Below are positions 1 to 12,744 of a DNA stretch of 64,000 bases, piece by piece. The position numbers were made by a program, and so were the translations under genes. Numbering within the stretch: the stretch's first letter is position 1; each line of letters begins with the position of its first letter. The notes beneath the pieces are model-generated. The model worked only from the letters and a program-made list of their open reading frames with translations, made no database searches and was not told the DNA's origin. The stretch spans positions 31,462,580 through 31,526,579 of the forward strand of contig NC_031799.1 in the NCBI RefSeq assembly GCF_001522545.3, read 5' to 3'. Source of the DNA: Parus major (lineage: Eukaryota > Chordata > Aves > Passeriformes > Paridae).

Positions 1-1
1 G

Positions 2-61
2 AAGGGAAGGGAAGGGAAGGGAAGGGAAGGGAAGGGAAGGGAAGGGAAGGGAAGGGAAGGG
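2..61 (+). repeat. (AAGGG)n pentanucleotide tandem repeat, 12 units
   Basis: Twelve uninterrupted AAGGG units lie at the window edge and may extend to the left. The G-run spacing allows G-quadruplex formation on this strand. Confidence 0.97.
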
Positions 62-1756
62 AAAGTGGCATATAATTTAAAGACATGAAGCTGACAACTG
101 CAAGTCAGTAATAAAGGCATTCAGTTTGTTATTGAACTGTTTATGTCAGGCTGATTAAAAACAGGCAGATGAAATAAACACTCTCGAGACTTTATTTAGT
201 GGACCTGTGGCAGACATCTTGTATCCTCATAGCTCATGACTTTCAACACTTATACTAAATTTAAGTTGTGAAGCAGTTGGATCATAAGGTGAAGTCCTGT
301 TCTTAGGGCTAGATGTTCTGCAGAAAAATGGTTCTTGGCTGTGCTGGGAGGACTGAAAAAGAAAACACCTTAAGAAAATACTAAAATCAAAGAGTATGTA
401 TTACTCACCCATAACTTCTTTAGACTTACAGTTCACAGTGCTTAGAGAGTTCTGGCTAAGAATTATTTTGCTTTCCAAATAATTTTAAGCCATTATTTGT
501 CTTTCACATCCCTTTCTTCCCCCAGCCCCACATTCACCTGGTGAGTCCACTTGCCTCCATTTTGCTCATCAAGAAATGTGAGACAACCAGAAAAGTCTTA
601 CTGACTCTAGTCAAACACTGAGCAGGCTCTTGAATATTAGCTGCAGTCCAGCTAATGCTTTCAAGAGAGGCTCATTTGCAAGCAGGTATTCATTCCCATT
701 GCATCAAACAGGAGCATACATGCTTGAATTTTAGCAGATACCTGCATGCTTTGAGGGACCACCACCCCAGTGCTCAGCATTTCATGTCACTTAACAAGCT
801 GAGTTTTATTTTGGCCTTCCCTTGTAGAATGAATGAATAAGAATCTTATTGCAACACATTGTCTTGGACATGCTTGTAACATAGCCTTTTTGTCTCTGTA
901 AGCACAGAGCAATGGACAAATCTATCATATTATGAGACTACTTTTTTTCATTTATTGATAAGAAGTGCACCATAAGAGCTCAGGCTAAACCAATGCATTT
1001 ATTCCAGAAGAATCTTGCTCATATTTTCCCAGCTGTCACAGATGCCCCTAAGAAGAAAAACAAGATTTAACAAAATGAACTATTCAGCCTTGAAAATGGT
1101 TTTTTTTCAAAATATCTCCCCACACTGAACCCTCTTCTAGTCAGCATGAAGCACAAACCAATCCCAAGGACTCAAAGTTTAATTCTTTGGTGGTAAATTT
1201 TTATGTTGCAGTCCTAGATTACAGATAAAGTTTAGTGGAGAGATTCATTTGGGCAATGTCCTCACCATTTCAAAGCATGAGGAAATTCTTACCCAAACAC
1301 TGAGATTGGTGATTCGTATATCTCTGCTTTGGAAAGCAAAAGCAGGATTGAGCCAGGACCTCAAAGCAGAGTTTGGCAAGACCTTTTACTTCTGTTTCTT
1401 CATCTGCCAGACATACTAAAGTGTGAAAAATGTCCATCTTAAAGGTTTCTTGCAGTCAGGTGACTAAATTTGTGAGGCAGTAGGTTTCTGGATGCCACAC
1501 TAAGTATGACATTTCTAAGGGAATGTGTATAAGCTAGGGGGAAAAACAATTATCTCCCTTCCAAAAAAGCTTTAACCTATTCAATTTCTGGGAAGTATGC
1601 AAAACTTTTAAATGGAGTGTTCAACTTTCAAACTACAAGAGGCCATGCTCAGACCTTGCAGATGAGTGTCTCTCCATGGCCATATGCCTTTCCATGGAAA
1701 TGTGCAATGCTTGAATCAGTAAAAAATAAAGAAATGAAAGACAAAGAGATGAAAAG
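62..1756. other. Sequence downstream of BNC2, no gene seen
   Basis: This is AT-rich unique sequence with no long frame, no recognisable repeat and no RNA gene. It lies past the candidate BNC2 polyadenylation site and is probably intergenic, although a longer BNC2 transcript end cannot be excluded. Confidence 0.4.
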
Positions 1757-1774
1757 ATCAGTGACTGATAAATC

Positions 1775-1780
1775 TTTAAT
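1775..1780 (-). promoter_or_regulatory. Candidate distal polyadenylation signal ATTAAA for BNC2
   Basis: The minus strand reads TTTTTATATTAAAGATTTATCAG, with an ATTAAA hexamer, a possible cleavage site 15-20 nt further on, and then a T-rich downstream stretch (CTTTTCATCTCTTTGTCTTT). The AT-rich block just upstream (about 1,780-2,110) has the look of a conserved 3' UTR end. No transcript data are available, so this is a candidate only. Confidence 0.4.
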
Positions 1781-3345
1781 ATAAAAATTGTACAAGAATT
1801 TTGATACAAATTACAAGAGGTATTTGGACAAAGTATGAGTAAAACTCCATTTATATCCCCAAAACCTTATGCATTTTATGCAAAAGACATATTGTAGGAC
1901 TGTTACAGTACAGAAAATACAAGAAAAGAAATGTCAAATTAAAACTGGACTTTTAATTCCCTCAGATTACTAATGGAAAAAACTTGTTTAGACTACATAC
2001 AATATTTATGAAGCTACTAATGTCACGATTATTAGATCAACATGATGCAAATTTTCATATCCCCTTGTACAGCTATGTTCCATAGTGCATGCTTTGGTTC
2101 TGCAGGCAGGACAGCAGAGCATTCATGTTTTGCTCAGATTGAGATCAAAGAGTGAAAATGAAAAGCCTCCTCTATTCCCAACAGAGAAAGACCTTTGTAA
2201 AAATGTCCATCAGGCCTTGGCTCCACTCTTTCCTGTGCCTGGCTGGGGTACCCCAGGAACACGTCTTGACAAAGTCCACTGGAACAAGCCCAGCTTTGCC
2301 AGCCATCAGCAAGCTCTCCATTCTCTACACAGCAGCCCCTGTGCTGCTGCTGGTGCATCGCTGGTTACCACAGGGAGTTGCAGCCAGGCTGTGTGAGCCC
2401 TCCCATGCCTACTGAAAAAGGGGTTTCCAGGCTTTATGCCTCTGTGACTGAACACACTGCCAAGACCCCTAAGATCTTCCAAATACTTGAAGGTTCAAAT
2501 CCAGTTTATCTCAGTTTATATCTCCATGTGAACCCGCAGTCAGGTTCCCATCTTTCTAGTTCAGGAGAACTAAAACACAGCAGACAGCTATATAGGAAAT
2601 CACTGTGTTTGACCTTCTATGTTAAAAGCTGTTAAAATGTCAACAGTGACAGTGAGCAAGAGCCTTCAGTCTAACAATGAAACTTCAAACTGCTTCAGCC
2701 ATCCCTACAATGAGTTATTTTTATAGGTATAAGCAGATTGCAGTGAACTATTTGTGGTAAGTAAAAGCATGTGGAATTTCAGCAAGGGTAAATTTCGATT
2801 GTGTTCAGGTTCAGATCAACTTATTTGCACACCTGTTGCACATCCATTGCACTGGAACGCAGATCATTCCTATAAACTGGAGAACAGGCAGGAGGCATGA
2901 ATGAGAGCACAAATGCTGCCCATCAAAAATAAGCCATGTTCTGGGAAAGGAGTCCCATTTCATATAGGAACCAAAGTTTGCACAAGAAAAAGCAGCATGC
3001 TGAATTTTGTATTTTTAAATAGCTAAATGAAACACACACACATAACAGTGGCCATTTTATTAATCTTGCCACTTTACAAACAGTAACCATTTTCACAGAT
3101 GGAATGCATAAAACTTTCCAAAATGAAGAACACTAGGAGGATGTGTTACTTTTCTGAGAGAATTTTAATGAGATACTCTCTTGGGATGAAAGGAGAAGGG
3201 GTGGTAAAGGAAATGGGAAAATTAAAGACAATGGCTGAAGATTGTACAGGTGTTTGTTAAAAAAAATACTTAAAAAAAATCCAAATGTAAAAGTATAATT
3301 GAAAAATAATGAATAAATCTGCCTTTGTACAGCTTAGGTGTCCCT

Positions 3346-3351
3346 TTTTAT
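3346..3351 (-). promoter_or_regulatory. Candidate alternative polyadenylation signal AATAAA
   Basis: The plus strand CCTTTTTATTCTG gives AATAAA on the minus strand, about 9.5 kb after the BNC2 stop. It is one of several chance-level hexamers in this AT-rich UTR and is listed because the resulting UTR length would be similar to what I recall for mammals. Confidence 0.2.
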
Positions 3352-3958
3352 TCTGTAGGTCATCAGATAAACTAAGAAGAATATCCTTAGAATCACAGTT
3401 CATGTGGCTACTACATGTAATTATACAATGTGGTATAATTTCATTTCACAGATGTAATTGGGGGGTGGGGGGGAATGCATTCTGCCCCATCAATACAGGA
3501 GGTGGTGGGGGGATGAGGATGTGAAAACATCTTGATCTGGATGTGACGACTGCATAATGCTCCCACACTCAGGCATGGACACATGGCATCACAACTGCCA
3601 CTGGTGCCCCAGAGCTGCTGTTCATAGCCTCCTGCATTTCGTGGCAGAAGTGGACAGGTTGTGATTAACTATTGATGAGTTTGCCATCCTAACTGTGCAT
3701 TATCCTCTGATCATTCTCAACCTTTTGTTTGACAATGGATGCCTTATAAAATCTTTATGCATCACTTAGCTAGTCTTGCACTCGCTTTCTTCTCTAGAAA
3801 TATAATTGCCTTGGATGCTTTTCTTAATTTTCCTAAAATATTTTGTCTCCAAAGGTTTGAAGGGAGCAATGTACAAAATCTGTAGAACACCAGAAAAATC
3901 TCTGTACACATTAGACATTTGCTACCTGACTCTTCCTGTTCTTTTAAATGCATGTCAA

Positions 3959-3982
3959 ATATATATATATATATATATATAC
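3959..3982. repeat. (AT)n microsatellite in BNC2 3' UTR
   Basis: About eleven AT units followed by ACATATACAC. Confidence 0.95.
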
Positions 3983-5516
3983 ATATACACCTATGTAAGT
4001 GTGATGGAAATGATGTAATTTTGCTCATTTGTAATCTTCATTTTTAAGGCTCCTTGTTCTAACACTGTGTCTGTTTCTCCTCGTCAGTCACATTCACACT
4101 CACACAGATATTCACAAACACACACAAAGGACACAAATGATTTCTTCGATCAGAAAGTCCTCAGTTTCCACAAACAGCCTTGGAAACGGTACAGCAAGAA
4201 AGGCTGCCCAAGCTCATCATCGCAGGTCAGCTCATCCGGCTGCTTCAACCTCCGTCAGTGCCATGTACACATGGAGTTGACAGGGGAGCAGAGTCTGGGC
4301 TCAGCCTTTAGACTTCTGATACAAACAGGCCTCAGGAATTTGTCTGCTGGTTTCACCCTTGTAGCTTCTGATGAACTCGGAAGGAAAAGGAGGGAAAAGA
4401 TCAGTGACTTTTGACTGGTAAAAGACCTTAGCATATTTATGGTGGGCACCATCACCTCTGTTGCAGCAAACGTCAAATTACCACACAGTGCTGTTGACAG
4501 CATTAGCATCCGGAACCAGCAAAGAGGTGCTGCAGCCAACCAATGCCACGAACCGATCCAAGGATACGGAAAAACAAGAAACTCCAAAATGGCTGTGGTT
4601 AGGTCTCTTGGTCTTGGGCTTTGTCTGAAACCTGTGTGTGAATTTTTGGTGCTGCACTGGCTGCCAGCACTGTTCAACCCACAGTGCCCAGTGCTCACAC
4701 ATACACACAGGACTGGCGTTATGATCACAGCATGGCAATGCTGCAGACCCTGCAAGGAAAGCATGCTTCAGCAGCTCCTCTGCCTACTTGAATTTTCAAC
4801 TGCTATTCAGCAGTCAGGAAGCACACAGTAATATGCAAGGGCAGTGACTGCAGCCAGGTACACTGGCCTTCATGCACTTAACATTTCTTAAAACATAGCA
4901 TGTGCTCTCAAGTTACTTCACTGTAAAGCTATCTTCTGATGGCCTATCTGAGAAGCACTTCAAGAGCCTGTACTTTTAGCAGTGTTCTTCCAAATGAAGC
5001 TATAAATCAGAAAAATTTCCTTCTTGCATGAAGACAGCAGATTGTGTCTCAGATATGTTTATCTAACACTGTATAGAAGTTCATGCTGACCTCAGCAGGA
5101 AATTCTCCTATCACAATAGAATTGGATATAGGGAATTGACATTCATGATAGGAACCCAAGAGGATGAGATTGCTCTGAAATTTGCCCAGGGATGGGCTAA
5201 ACCAGTTAAAAAAACAGACTGCACATCCTGTTTGGCACTGAACCTATGCAGCAAGACATGTAGCAAATTCAAACAACTATTTCTAGCAGGCACAGTATGG
5301 CTTATGCCAATACAAAGCAATTAGTTGCTACATAAGCAGACAAAAGTGCCATTACAGACAGTATTTCTCAGCTGACCTTTTGCTAAGAAGCCATCTTGTT
5401 ACTGTCTACCTGATAGCTCGATAGAGCAGACAGTGGCAGCCTTGGGCTTCCCAAAGACAAATCAAAGTGCTCCAGATGGGACTTCCCTTCACTCACTGCA
5501 GACGTGTGTGCATGCT

Positions 5517-5555
5517 TGTGTGTGTGTGTGTTTCTGCGTGCGTGTGTGTGCGTGT
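5517..5555 (+). repeat. (TG)n microsatellite, interrupted
   Basis: Two TG blocks are separated by TTTCTGCG, with CG-containing variants (GCGTGCGTG). It lies in the putative BNC2 3' UTR. Confidence 0.93.
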
Positions 5556-7557
5556 TAGGGAATGGGGAGGAAAAGCCTGGTTCTTATACTCAATTTCGCC
5601 TTCACAGGGGATAAACAGGCAATTACACATCCTTTTATATTTGATGGCCAAGTGCTGAACTTGAAAGCACACTATTAGTTTGTGTCCCTTCAGGGCCAGT
5701 GCAATAAGTAGCCAGGAGAGCTGGGGCTAAGGAAGAGAGGGTGTTGTCTGCTGTTAGTGTGACAGTCTTGTCAGCAGCATTCACATTACTGGAAGGTAAT
5801 AAAGTGACAAGTAAGTTATTAGAAAGATATGAGGTGAAATTGAACTGAAGCTTCTTTCTGCTCAGCTCAGTTTTTTTTTTCCTGCTTTGTAATGGGCCAC
5901 TATTTGTTACAAAACAAGCCTTGTCTTGAGATCTTATATAAAAAAAGAAATATTTATTCTTTGCAGGAAAGGTCACATGAATTTACAACATCACACTTTA
6001 AAGGAGAGGAATGGGAAAATAGTTTCATGACAACTACAGCTGCTATTAAAAAAACACAGTGTCATCATAATGAACAATAATACTGGCAAAAGTCAGAGGA
6101 CTTGTCAAAAACATGTCCATTTTTTAACCCTTTGGTGGTCCAGAACCGTTTTCATTTAAGTGTCAGTGCCAAACATAACAGCAACAGTATTGGGATATAC
6201 ATGATCAATACCTTGATCAAAAAATCAAAGCTGTCATTCAATATCATGACTTGACCAGAGAAAACAAGCCACACAAGACTGGTTAACTACAGACTCAAGA
6301 TAATACTACTTAATGTAAAATAGCTGCTGCTTCACTCTTACAGCCATTTTAAAGGCAGCGATAATGCTGCAGTGTTGGCAGGAAGAGACAGAAACCATGA
6401 GACTGGAACAGACATGTATTTGGGCAAACATGTGGGTGAAAGGTTCAGTCCATCATATGATGTTGCTCTGCTCCTGATGTAGAAATGGGTATGGAAAAGA
6501 GCTCCTTTTATGTCCCTACAGAAGGGGAGAAAAAAGCCCAACTCATCATGTGGCAACAGCAGGATATGCTGATGCTTATCTAGCAAAGTAGCACTACAGT
6601 CACTGTTTTGTTGAGTTACTATAGCAGCAAAGTCTTTTTCTTCTGTCACTACATAAAAAAACCCCAAAACTAAGAAGGAACTGAAATATACCAGCTGCCA
6701 TCATGTGTCTGCCACTCACCTTTTCCCCACAGAGAACTCCTGCTGCCTCCTTGCCCTTAGTACAGACACCTTTGCTTTTCTTTTCAAATAAAAAAGAGTA
6801 ATTCTGTTAATCCAAAGAGAAAAGTGACAAAAACATTCTGGGGATTGAGAAGAAGTAACAGTTCTGTTCATGTACGTGGCAAAAAAAACTTAGAGGAGCA
6901 TGTGTGCACTCCTTGGCTGTACACCTTCCTTATTATTTACTGTGACACCAATGTTGCTATGAAAATGTCCTGCAGAATTTGAGTACAAATACATTTCTAA
7001 AAATATGTCCTATTTTCTGACAGCAGCTGACATCCTTAGTGACCACCATGTGAAAAATGGGTCCATATCAAGCATTTTGATTATAAAATATCAAACACAT
7101 TGAAGGAGAAATTTTTGGAACTAAATCCCTGGTCTTGAAAATGGTTCCTATCTCTGGAACACATCAGAGCTTAAATTATCATGTAGAAATAACTTTCATG
7201 ATACCTACACAGCTCCATGTCTTGTTGCTTTTACATTCCTACCTCATATATTTAGCTATATTAGATCCTTAACTGGGTTTAGAAGGTTAAAACTGAGGGG
7301 AAACTCAAGTGCATCCCGGGAACCCCACTTCCTATAAATTGTACTAGACCAAATCAAATGAGGTACTGACCACTGCTGGCAGCTACTTTGCAGAACCTGA
7401 CTCTACTAATTTTTCGTAAACAATTCAATTTTTTGGGATGGAATAGGAAACATATTTCCATAGGTCACGGAAAGGTATAAACTTGTGGAACAGGCAGACA
7501 AAGTATACTTTCTGTTCCACAACAGGAGGGAGGCAGAAAGGGTAGAAGGGAGGGAGG

Positions 7558-8072
7558 NNNNNNNNNNNNNNNNNNNNNNNNNNNNNNNNNNNNNNNNNNN
7601 NNNNNNNNNNNNNNNNNNNNNNNNNNNNNNNNNNNNNNNNNNNNNNNNNNNNNNNNNNNNNNNNNNNNNNNNNNNNNNNNNNNNNNNNNNNNNNNNNNNN
7701 NNNNNNNNNNNNNNNNNNNNNNNNNNNNNNNNNNNNNNNNNNNNNNNNNNNNNNNNNNNNNNNNNNNNNNNNNNNNNNNNNNNNNNNNNNNNNNNNNNNN
7801 NNNNNNNNNNNNNNNNNNNNNNNNNNNNNNNNNNNNNNNNNNNNNNNNNNNNNNNNNNNNNNNNNNNNNNNNNNNNNNNNNNNNNNNNNNNNNNNNNNNN
7901 NNNNNNNNNNNNNNNNNNNNNNNNNNNNNNNNNNNNNNNNNNNNNNNNNNNNNNNNNNNNNNNNNNNNNNNNNNNNNNNNNNNNNNNNNNNNNNNNNNNN
8001 NNNNNNNNNNNNNNNNNNNNNNNNNNNNNNNNNNNNNNNNNNNNNNNNNNNNNNNNNNNNNNNNNNNNNNNN
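7558..8072. other. Assembly gap (515 N) in BNC2 3' UTR
   Basis: The run of N is preceded by a purine-rich AGGG-type tract (about 7,524-7,557), so a GA/GGGA microsatellite probably caused the break. Frames drawn across it are artefacts. Confidence 0.99.
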
Positions 8073-8840
8073 GAAAATACACTTAAGTTTACCCATGGCA
8101 AATATGTTGCAGAATTTCTTCTGTGTAAAGTATCTACAGATCCCTAGGAAACATACAAATTTTATGAGCTCAGACATGAAAAGCCTTTGAGAGATCTTTA
8201 AGAGCAGTGTCCATGTGCTATTAACGTTTTTAATCTATACCTTTCACATTTTGTCAAATTGAGTTGTAGCTCGTTGACAGAGTGTTTTCACCTTGTGTGC
8301 AACACTACAGTGTCCCCACAGTGTCACCACTACAAATTAAAAGGCAAGGTTAAAATCTCAGGCATAACAAAATGTACCTGGTTGAGACATATCTCAGAAA
8401 AATTGACTGAATATTTTAAGGTGTGCAAAAATATTTATGAGTTAAATTAGCTCTTTACTAATACCAGCTAATTAGTCCTCACAGGAGCACACTTATGGGC
8501 AAGATCATATTAGTATTAGTGATAGTCTAACAGACTGAAACATAAATGGGTAAGTGATATTATATGTCTGAGGCTAAAAAGTGAGAAGGGGCTACCAGGG
8601 GTGTTTAAACTCATGGTTTCCATTCTTGTGCTTTGACCGTGCTGTTTTACTTCCAAATTTTCATACAGTTTTTCAAAAGATACCTAGTGATTAACCATTA
8701 ACATAAGCTTTCCTGACACCACACCGTACCCCCAACCCTCCCAATGAAAAGAAAAATCCTAAACAACCTCCAGACAAATAGTTCTGTTTCTAAAGGAGGT
8801 TCAGTACAGTTATTTTCTAATTGCAGACAAAGCTTTTTGA

Positions 8841-8848
8841 TATTTACA
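8841..8848 (-). promoter_or_regulatory. Pumilio-type response element UGUAAAUA in BNC2 3' UTR
   Basis: The minus strand reads TGTAAATA, a second perfect UGUANAUA match, outside simple repeat sequence. Two matches in 11 kb of AT-rich DNA is not above what chance can give. Confidence 0.25.
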
Positions 8849-11800
8849 GAAAAATACAACTACCTTGAATAAAACAATGAAACAATATGGCAGGAGTGAC
8901 CACAATAACTATAGGAATTAAAAAAGAAGGAACAAACTCCATGTAAAGGGAAGATTATCTTCCTCAAAGCTGGTCTAGCTCTTGAAAAATGGTTTAGACT
9001 GACAGGTTTGGAAACCGAAGGGATAGCCACAGGTTTGTGATAACATAAGCAACTGCACAATACTTATCATGTCATCACACCATTACAGGCCATGTTCTGT
9101 GCTGAAGAGATGAAATGTTTCGTCATTATTCTTACTGCACTCTGGGTCTCTGCTGAGATCACCCAGAAATGCTACTTTCAGTAAAACCAAGCTGAGCCCC
9201 TTAATAAATTTTTAGATCATGTCGGATGATACAAACTCCACCACAAGAACAATTCTGATAAATACAGATTCTCACAGAGATGCATGCTAAATTGAAAGGA
9301 GGGAAATGCCATTCAATTCAAAGTAAGTATAAGTGCCCTTCTAAAACACAAAAGATGGTTCTGACATTAGTATCACTGACGCTGAAGAAAATACTTTGCC
9401 TAGATTTGCCTAAAAATATCAGTGAGTAGTGTTCTGTCCACAAGACAGAGATGATCTCTTCTACATAGCTTAAGCAAAATCTGAATGAAACTAAAAGTAG
9501 GACTTGTGAGCTTTTAATAATTTTTTGAGGTTTGTCCCTTTTTCTTTACTTTTTAGAATGTGCGGTTCAATTTTGTGTAATAAACAGGTTTGTTTTTTTT
9601 CTTGTATGTCAATAATCTGCTCAATTTATCTACAGATGATGCTTAAATTTCCAAACAAGTTTACCAAACCCATTTGACCTCTAACAGAAACATAGTGAAA
9701 TAAGAATGCTGAACAGTGATTCATCAGTGAGGAATTATTTCTATACCTCAAATGAATTTTTCATTAATAATTGTATTAATTTATATCGTGCATACTACAA
9801 AAGAGTGGGGCTTGTTTGTTTTTTTTTTTCTATATATATAATTCAATTTTCATTCTTTTATTTTTTAGACTTTCTATATTACTTGTTCCTATTAGCCTGG
9901 GAGGAGAGATGAGAGTGCAGTACAGATAAGACTACAAAGGTTCATGTATTTTGGAAAAATGCACCCTTACTGTTCTAATTTCCCTTTCTCACAAACACAC
10001 TGAGCTTGAACAACGTAAAACAAAGCAAAGCAGATCTCTCCACTCAATTTAACAAAACAAAGTAGCTGAGATTTTGAAGAAAATAAAAAAGATGAAAGAA
10101 AAATGTCATTGAAGCAGCTTACTTTTTTGCTATAAAGTTTCTTTTTGTTAAATCAGTAGGTAAATTTTGCTTATAGTTTCTGTGGAATCCACAAATGTTT
10201 TCAGGGCTTCATGAGTGTACAGAATAAAAAAAAAAAAAAAATATCAGAGGATTGTAACTCATAGGAACATAGTGAAAATTCATTTAGAAATATTTTTCTT
10301 TTATTTTCTACAACTGGAAATACTGATTTATTAGATATTGATTCCTACTTTTGGAAACAAAAATACTGAAATGCATAAAAAATACTAAAAAGAGGAAATC
10401 TATATTAAGAGTTTCCTCTAGAAAATGTAATACGAGTTAAGTACTCAAGTGGACATAAAAAGTAAGAATAATCAAAATGCACAGCAAAACAATACAGAGA
10501 CAAGCTGAAACAATGGAGCATTTCTGATTCTGCTAAGAAAAATAATGTTCTGGGTCAGTAAATACAGAAAAGGAACACATTCTCACTGAAGGAATATTTT
10601 ATTGTATGCTGAAATATCCCTTGGGGGTTTGTGTGTTTGTTTTTGCTTTTGTTATTGTTATTCGTTTTGTAAAGAAAAGAGACTACAACACACATCCTAA
10701 TGGCTTTGGCTGTAGATTGAGCTTAAGTAAATACCATCCCTCAGTCAGTATGTTGTGGTAACTAAGGCTGCCAGTGTGGTTTACCAGCTCAAGCAACATG
10801 TGTAAACACCGGAAACAAAAAAATTCAGAGGGCAGCCTCCTTTCTCTCTGCCTTTCTCAACTGCTCGCTCCTTCTCTGTCTCCTGGTTGTGCTCGCTCTC
10901 TTGCTCACTATATTTCTTGGACTTTTGTTATTTTCTGACAAATCATGTGAGTGAAACACAAAACATAAACACAACTAGACATCCTTTTTCTCTGTCTTCT
11001 AATTTTATCCAAAGGGAAAGTTACCCAATAAAAAGTCCAGCATATGTTTTCAGAGCTACTAAGTGCTTCTGCCATTAATTTCTCTTGATTGCTTCTATAA
11101 AACATGCCTTAATCATACTACAGCACTTTCCATTGCAAAAAAGACAACTTTACAGAACAACATAGTTAACATTATTTCCCTGTTCATTTTGATTTTTTTT
11201 TTAAACACCACAAAAATCCAGGCTATAATAAGAAGCACACAAAATTATATTCATCTTTGTTCTGTGACAAGTAGTATCAGCATTTATATCCCCAAATATT
11301 ATGCATGTTTGACAAAAAAAAATTCTACTGGTTCACATGACAAAATTCTGGTTTTTTTTTCTTTTATGCAATGTAGTTTATAAGGAATAAGGATGCACTA
11401 TTGTTTCTAGTAATAATTGGCACTTGAAAAAAGCACCAAGAATTCTGTATTTCACTTTACCCCTTTTCCCTCCCCAGTATTTCTCTGTGTGTAGTCCAAA
11501 AACTACAACTGTGGTTATGGTGAATAACTACATTTTCTTTTTTTCAAAATGTGTGCAAAGTTGGCACTTTTGTATTAACACTAAACACTAATACTCTTTG
11601 TTTGGCATTCATGCCCTCATACTGACCAGATCACTTTTATCTAAGTGTATTTTTTTTTAAAGACACTTACTGAAAATATGGCAATAGTTTAAGAAAAAAA
11701 AAAAAAGCATGGATATTATTACACATCCCCTTGTAGTGTACGAAAAAGTGCATGACTGGATTTATGTAATAGTACAAGACAAAAAAACTGTATCAAATCA

Positions 11801-12042
11801 GGTACTGTAAAGCATGCCAGCACCTCTGTAGTACTTATATCTAGCAGGTAGTTAAAACAAGACCGTGGTTCTTTTAAAAATGTGCATTAAAGCTAACATA
11901 AATGAGTAAAACTAGGCAGCAAACTATTTTTCCTGCTTATCTAACAGCTGAATGTAACTGTAAAAATTAAGCAAAAAAAATTAGAGTTAAACCACCATCA
12001 ATACAATTGTTTTACATCATAGGCCTGTCAAGGCTCAATATA

Positions 12043-12050
12043 TATATACA
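12043..12050 (-). promoter_or_regulatory. Pumilio-type response element UGUAUAUA in BNC2 3' UTR
   Basis: The minus strand reads TGTATATA, a perfect match to the Pumilio consensus UGUANAUA. It lies in an AT dinucleotide context, so it could be chance. If bound, it would act on mRNA stability or translation. Confidence 0.25.
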
Positions 12051-12116
12051 AGTGTAACAGCCATGCTTAGTAGAACGTTATCCCCAATGCTTAGAAAACA
12101 CAAAGACAACTAAGTA

Positions 12117-12285
12117 GATTGTTTTTTCTTTTTCTTTTTGTTTGTTTGCATTTTTTTTGTGTTTTTGGGGGGACTTTTTGTGTGTTTTTTTTGTACTTTT
12201 TTGTTTGTTTAAGGTTTTTTTGTTCTTTTTTTGTGGGTTTTTTTGGTTTTTTGTTGGTTTTTTTTTTTTTTTTGTTTCAGGCAAA
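12117..12285 (+). repeat. T/G-rich low-complexity tract (A/C-rich in BNC2 mRNA sense)
   Basis: Nearly all T with scattered G, including a run of 16 T at 12,258-12,273. On the BNC2 sense strand it is an A-rich tract. A weaker continuation spans 12,359-12,480. Confidence 0.92.
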
Positions 12286-12547
12286 AGTTACAGGAAGAGC
12301 AAACTGTCTCTTTGGAGATGACCAAGAACATTCTAACAGAACTAGGGACAACTGCAGGTTTTCTGTTTGGTTTATGTTTGTTTGTTTGCTTATTTTTGTT
12401 TGTTTTTTAATGAAGGATCTCTTCCCGCAAATTAAAGGTCCCATGTTTTTGTTTCTATTAAAAAAAAAGGAAAAAAAAAACCCCAACAACCGACAAAGGG
12501 GAAAAAGCACCTGGTGTTTCTTTCTTTTGCTAAAAAAAGAAAAAACT

Positions 12548-12604
12548 ATATATATATATGTATATTTATGTATGTGTGTATAGATATAGATACAGATATA
12601 TATA
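12548..12604. repeat. (TA)n / (GATA)-type microsatellite against a gap
   Basis: TATATA units with TATG and GATA variants run directly into the run of N at 12,605. Confidence 0.93.
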
Positions 12605-12744
12605 NNNNNNNNNNNNNNNNNNNNNNNNNNNNNNNNNNNNNNNNNNNNNNNNNNNNNNNNNNNNNNNNNNNNNNNNNNNNNNNNNNNNNNNNNNNNNNNN
12701 NNNNNNNNNNNNNNNNNNNNNNNNNNNNNNNNNNNNNNNNNNNN
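12605..12744. other. Assembly gap (140 N) in BNC2 3' UTR
   Basis: The gap lies only 80 bp past the BNC2 stop codon and is flanked on one side by a TA/GATA microsatellite. Its true length is unknown. Confidence 0.99.

Noticed and set aside
2..61. CRISPR-like array
   Set aside because: A contiguous 5-bp tandem repeat with no spacers in a vertebrate genome; a microsatellite.
4067..4831. Overlapping long ORFs on both strands (115 and 130 codons plus, 169 codons minus)
   Set aside because: The block is somewhat GC-richer, which lowers stop frequency. Translations have no recognisable domain, both strands are equally open, and it lies in the probable BNC2 3' UTR.
7406..8177. ORFs of 205-250 codons on both strands
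   Set aside because: They consist almost wholly of the assembly gap; N codons were read as open.
12281..12290. Plus-strand splice acceptor after the T-rich tract (TTTGTTTCAG)
   Set aside because: It looks like a good acceptor on the plus strand, but no plus-strand gene or following coding frame exists; the T run is low-complexity sequence.
12119..12583. 154-codon Phe/Val/Leu-rich plus-strand ORF
   Set aside because: Pure consequence of the T/G-rich low-complexity tract; not a membrane protein.
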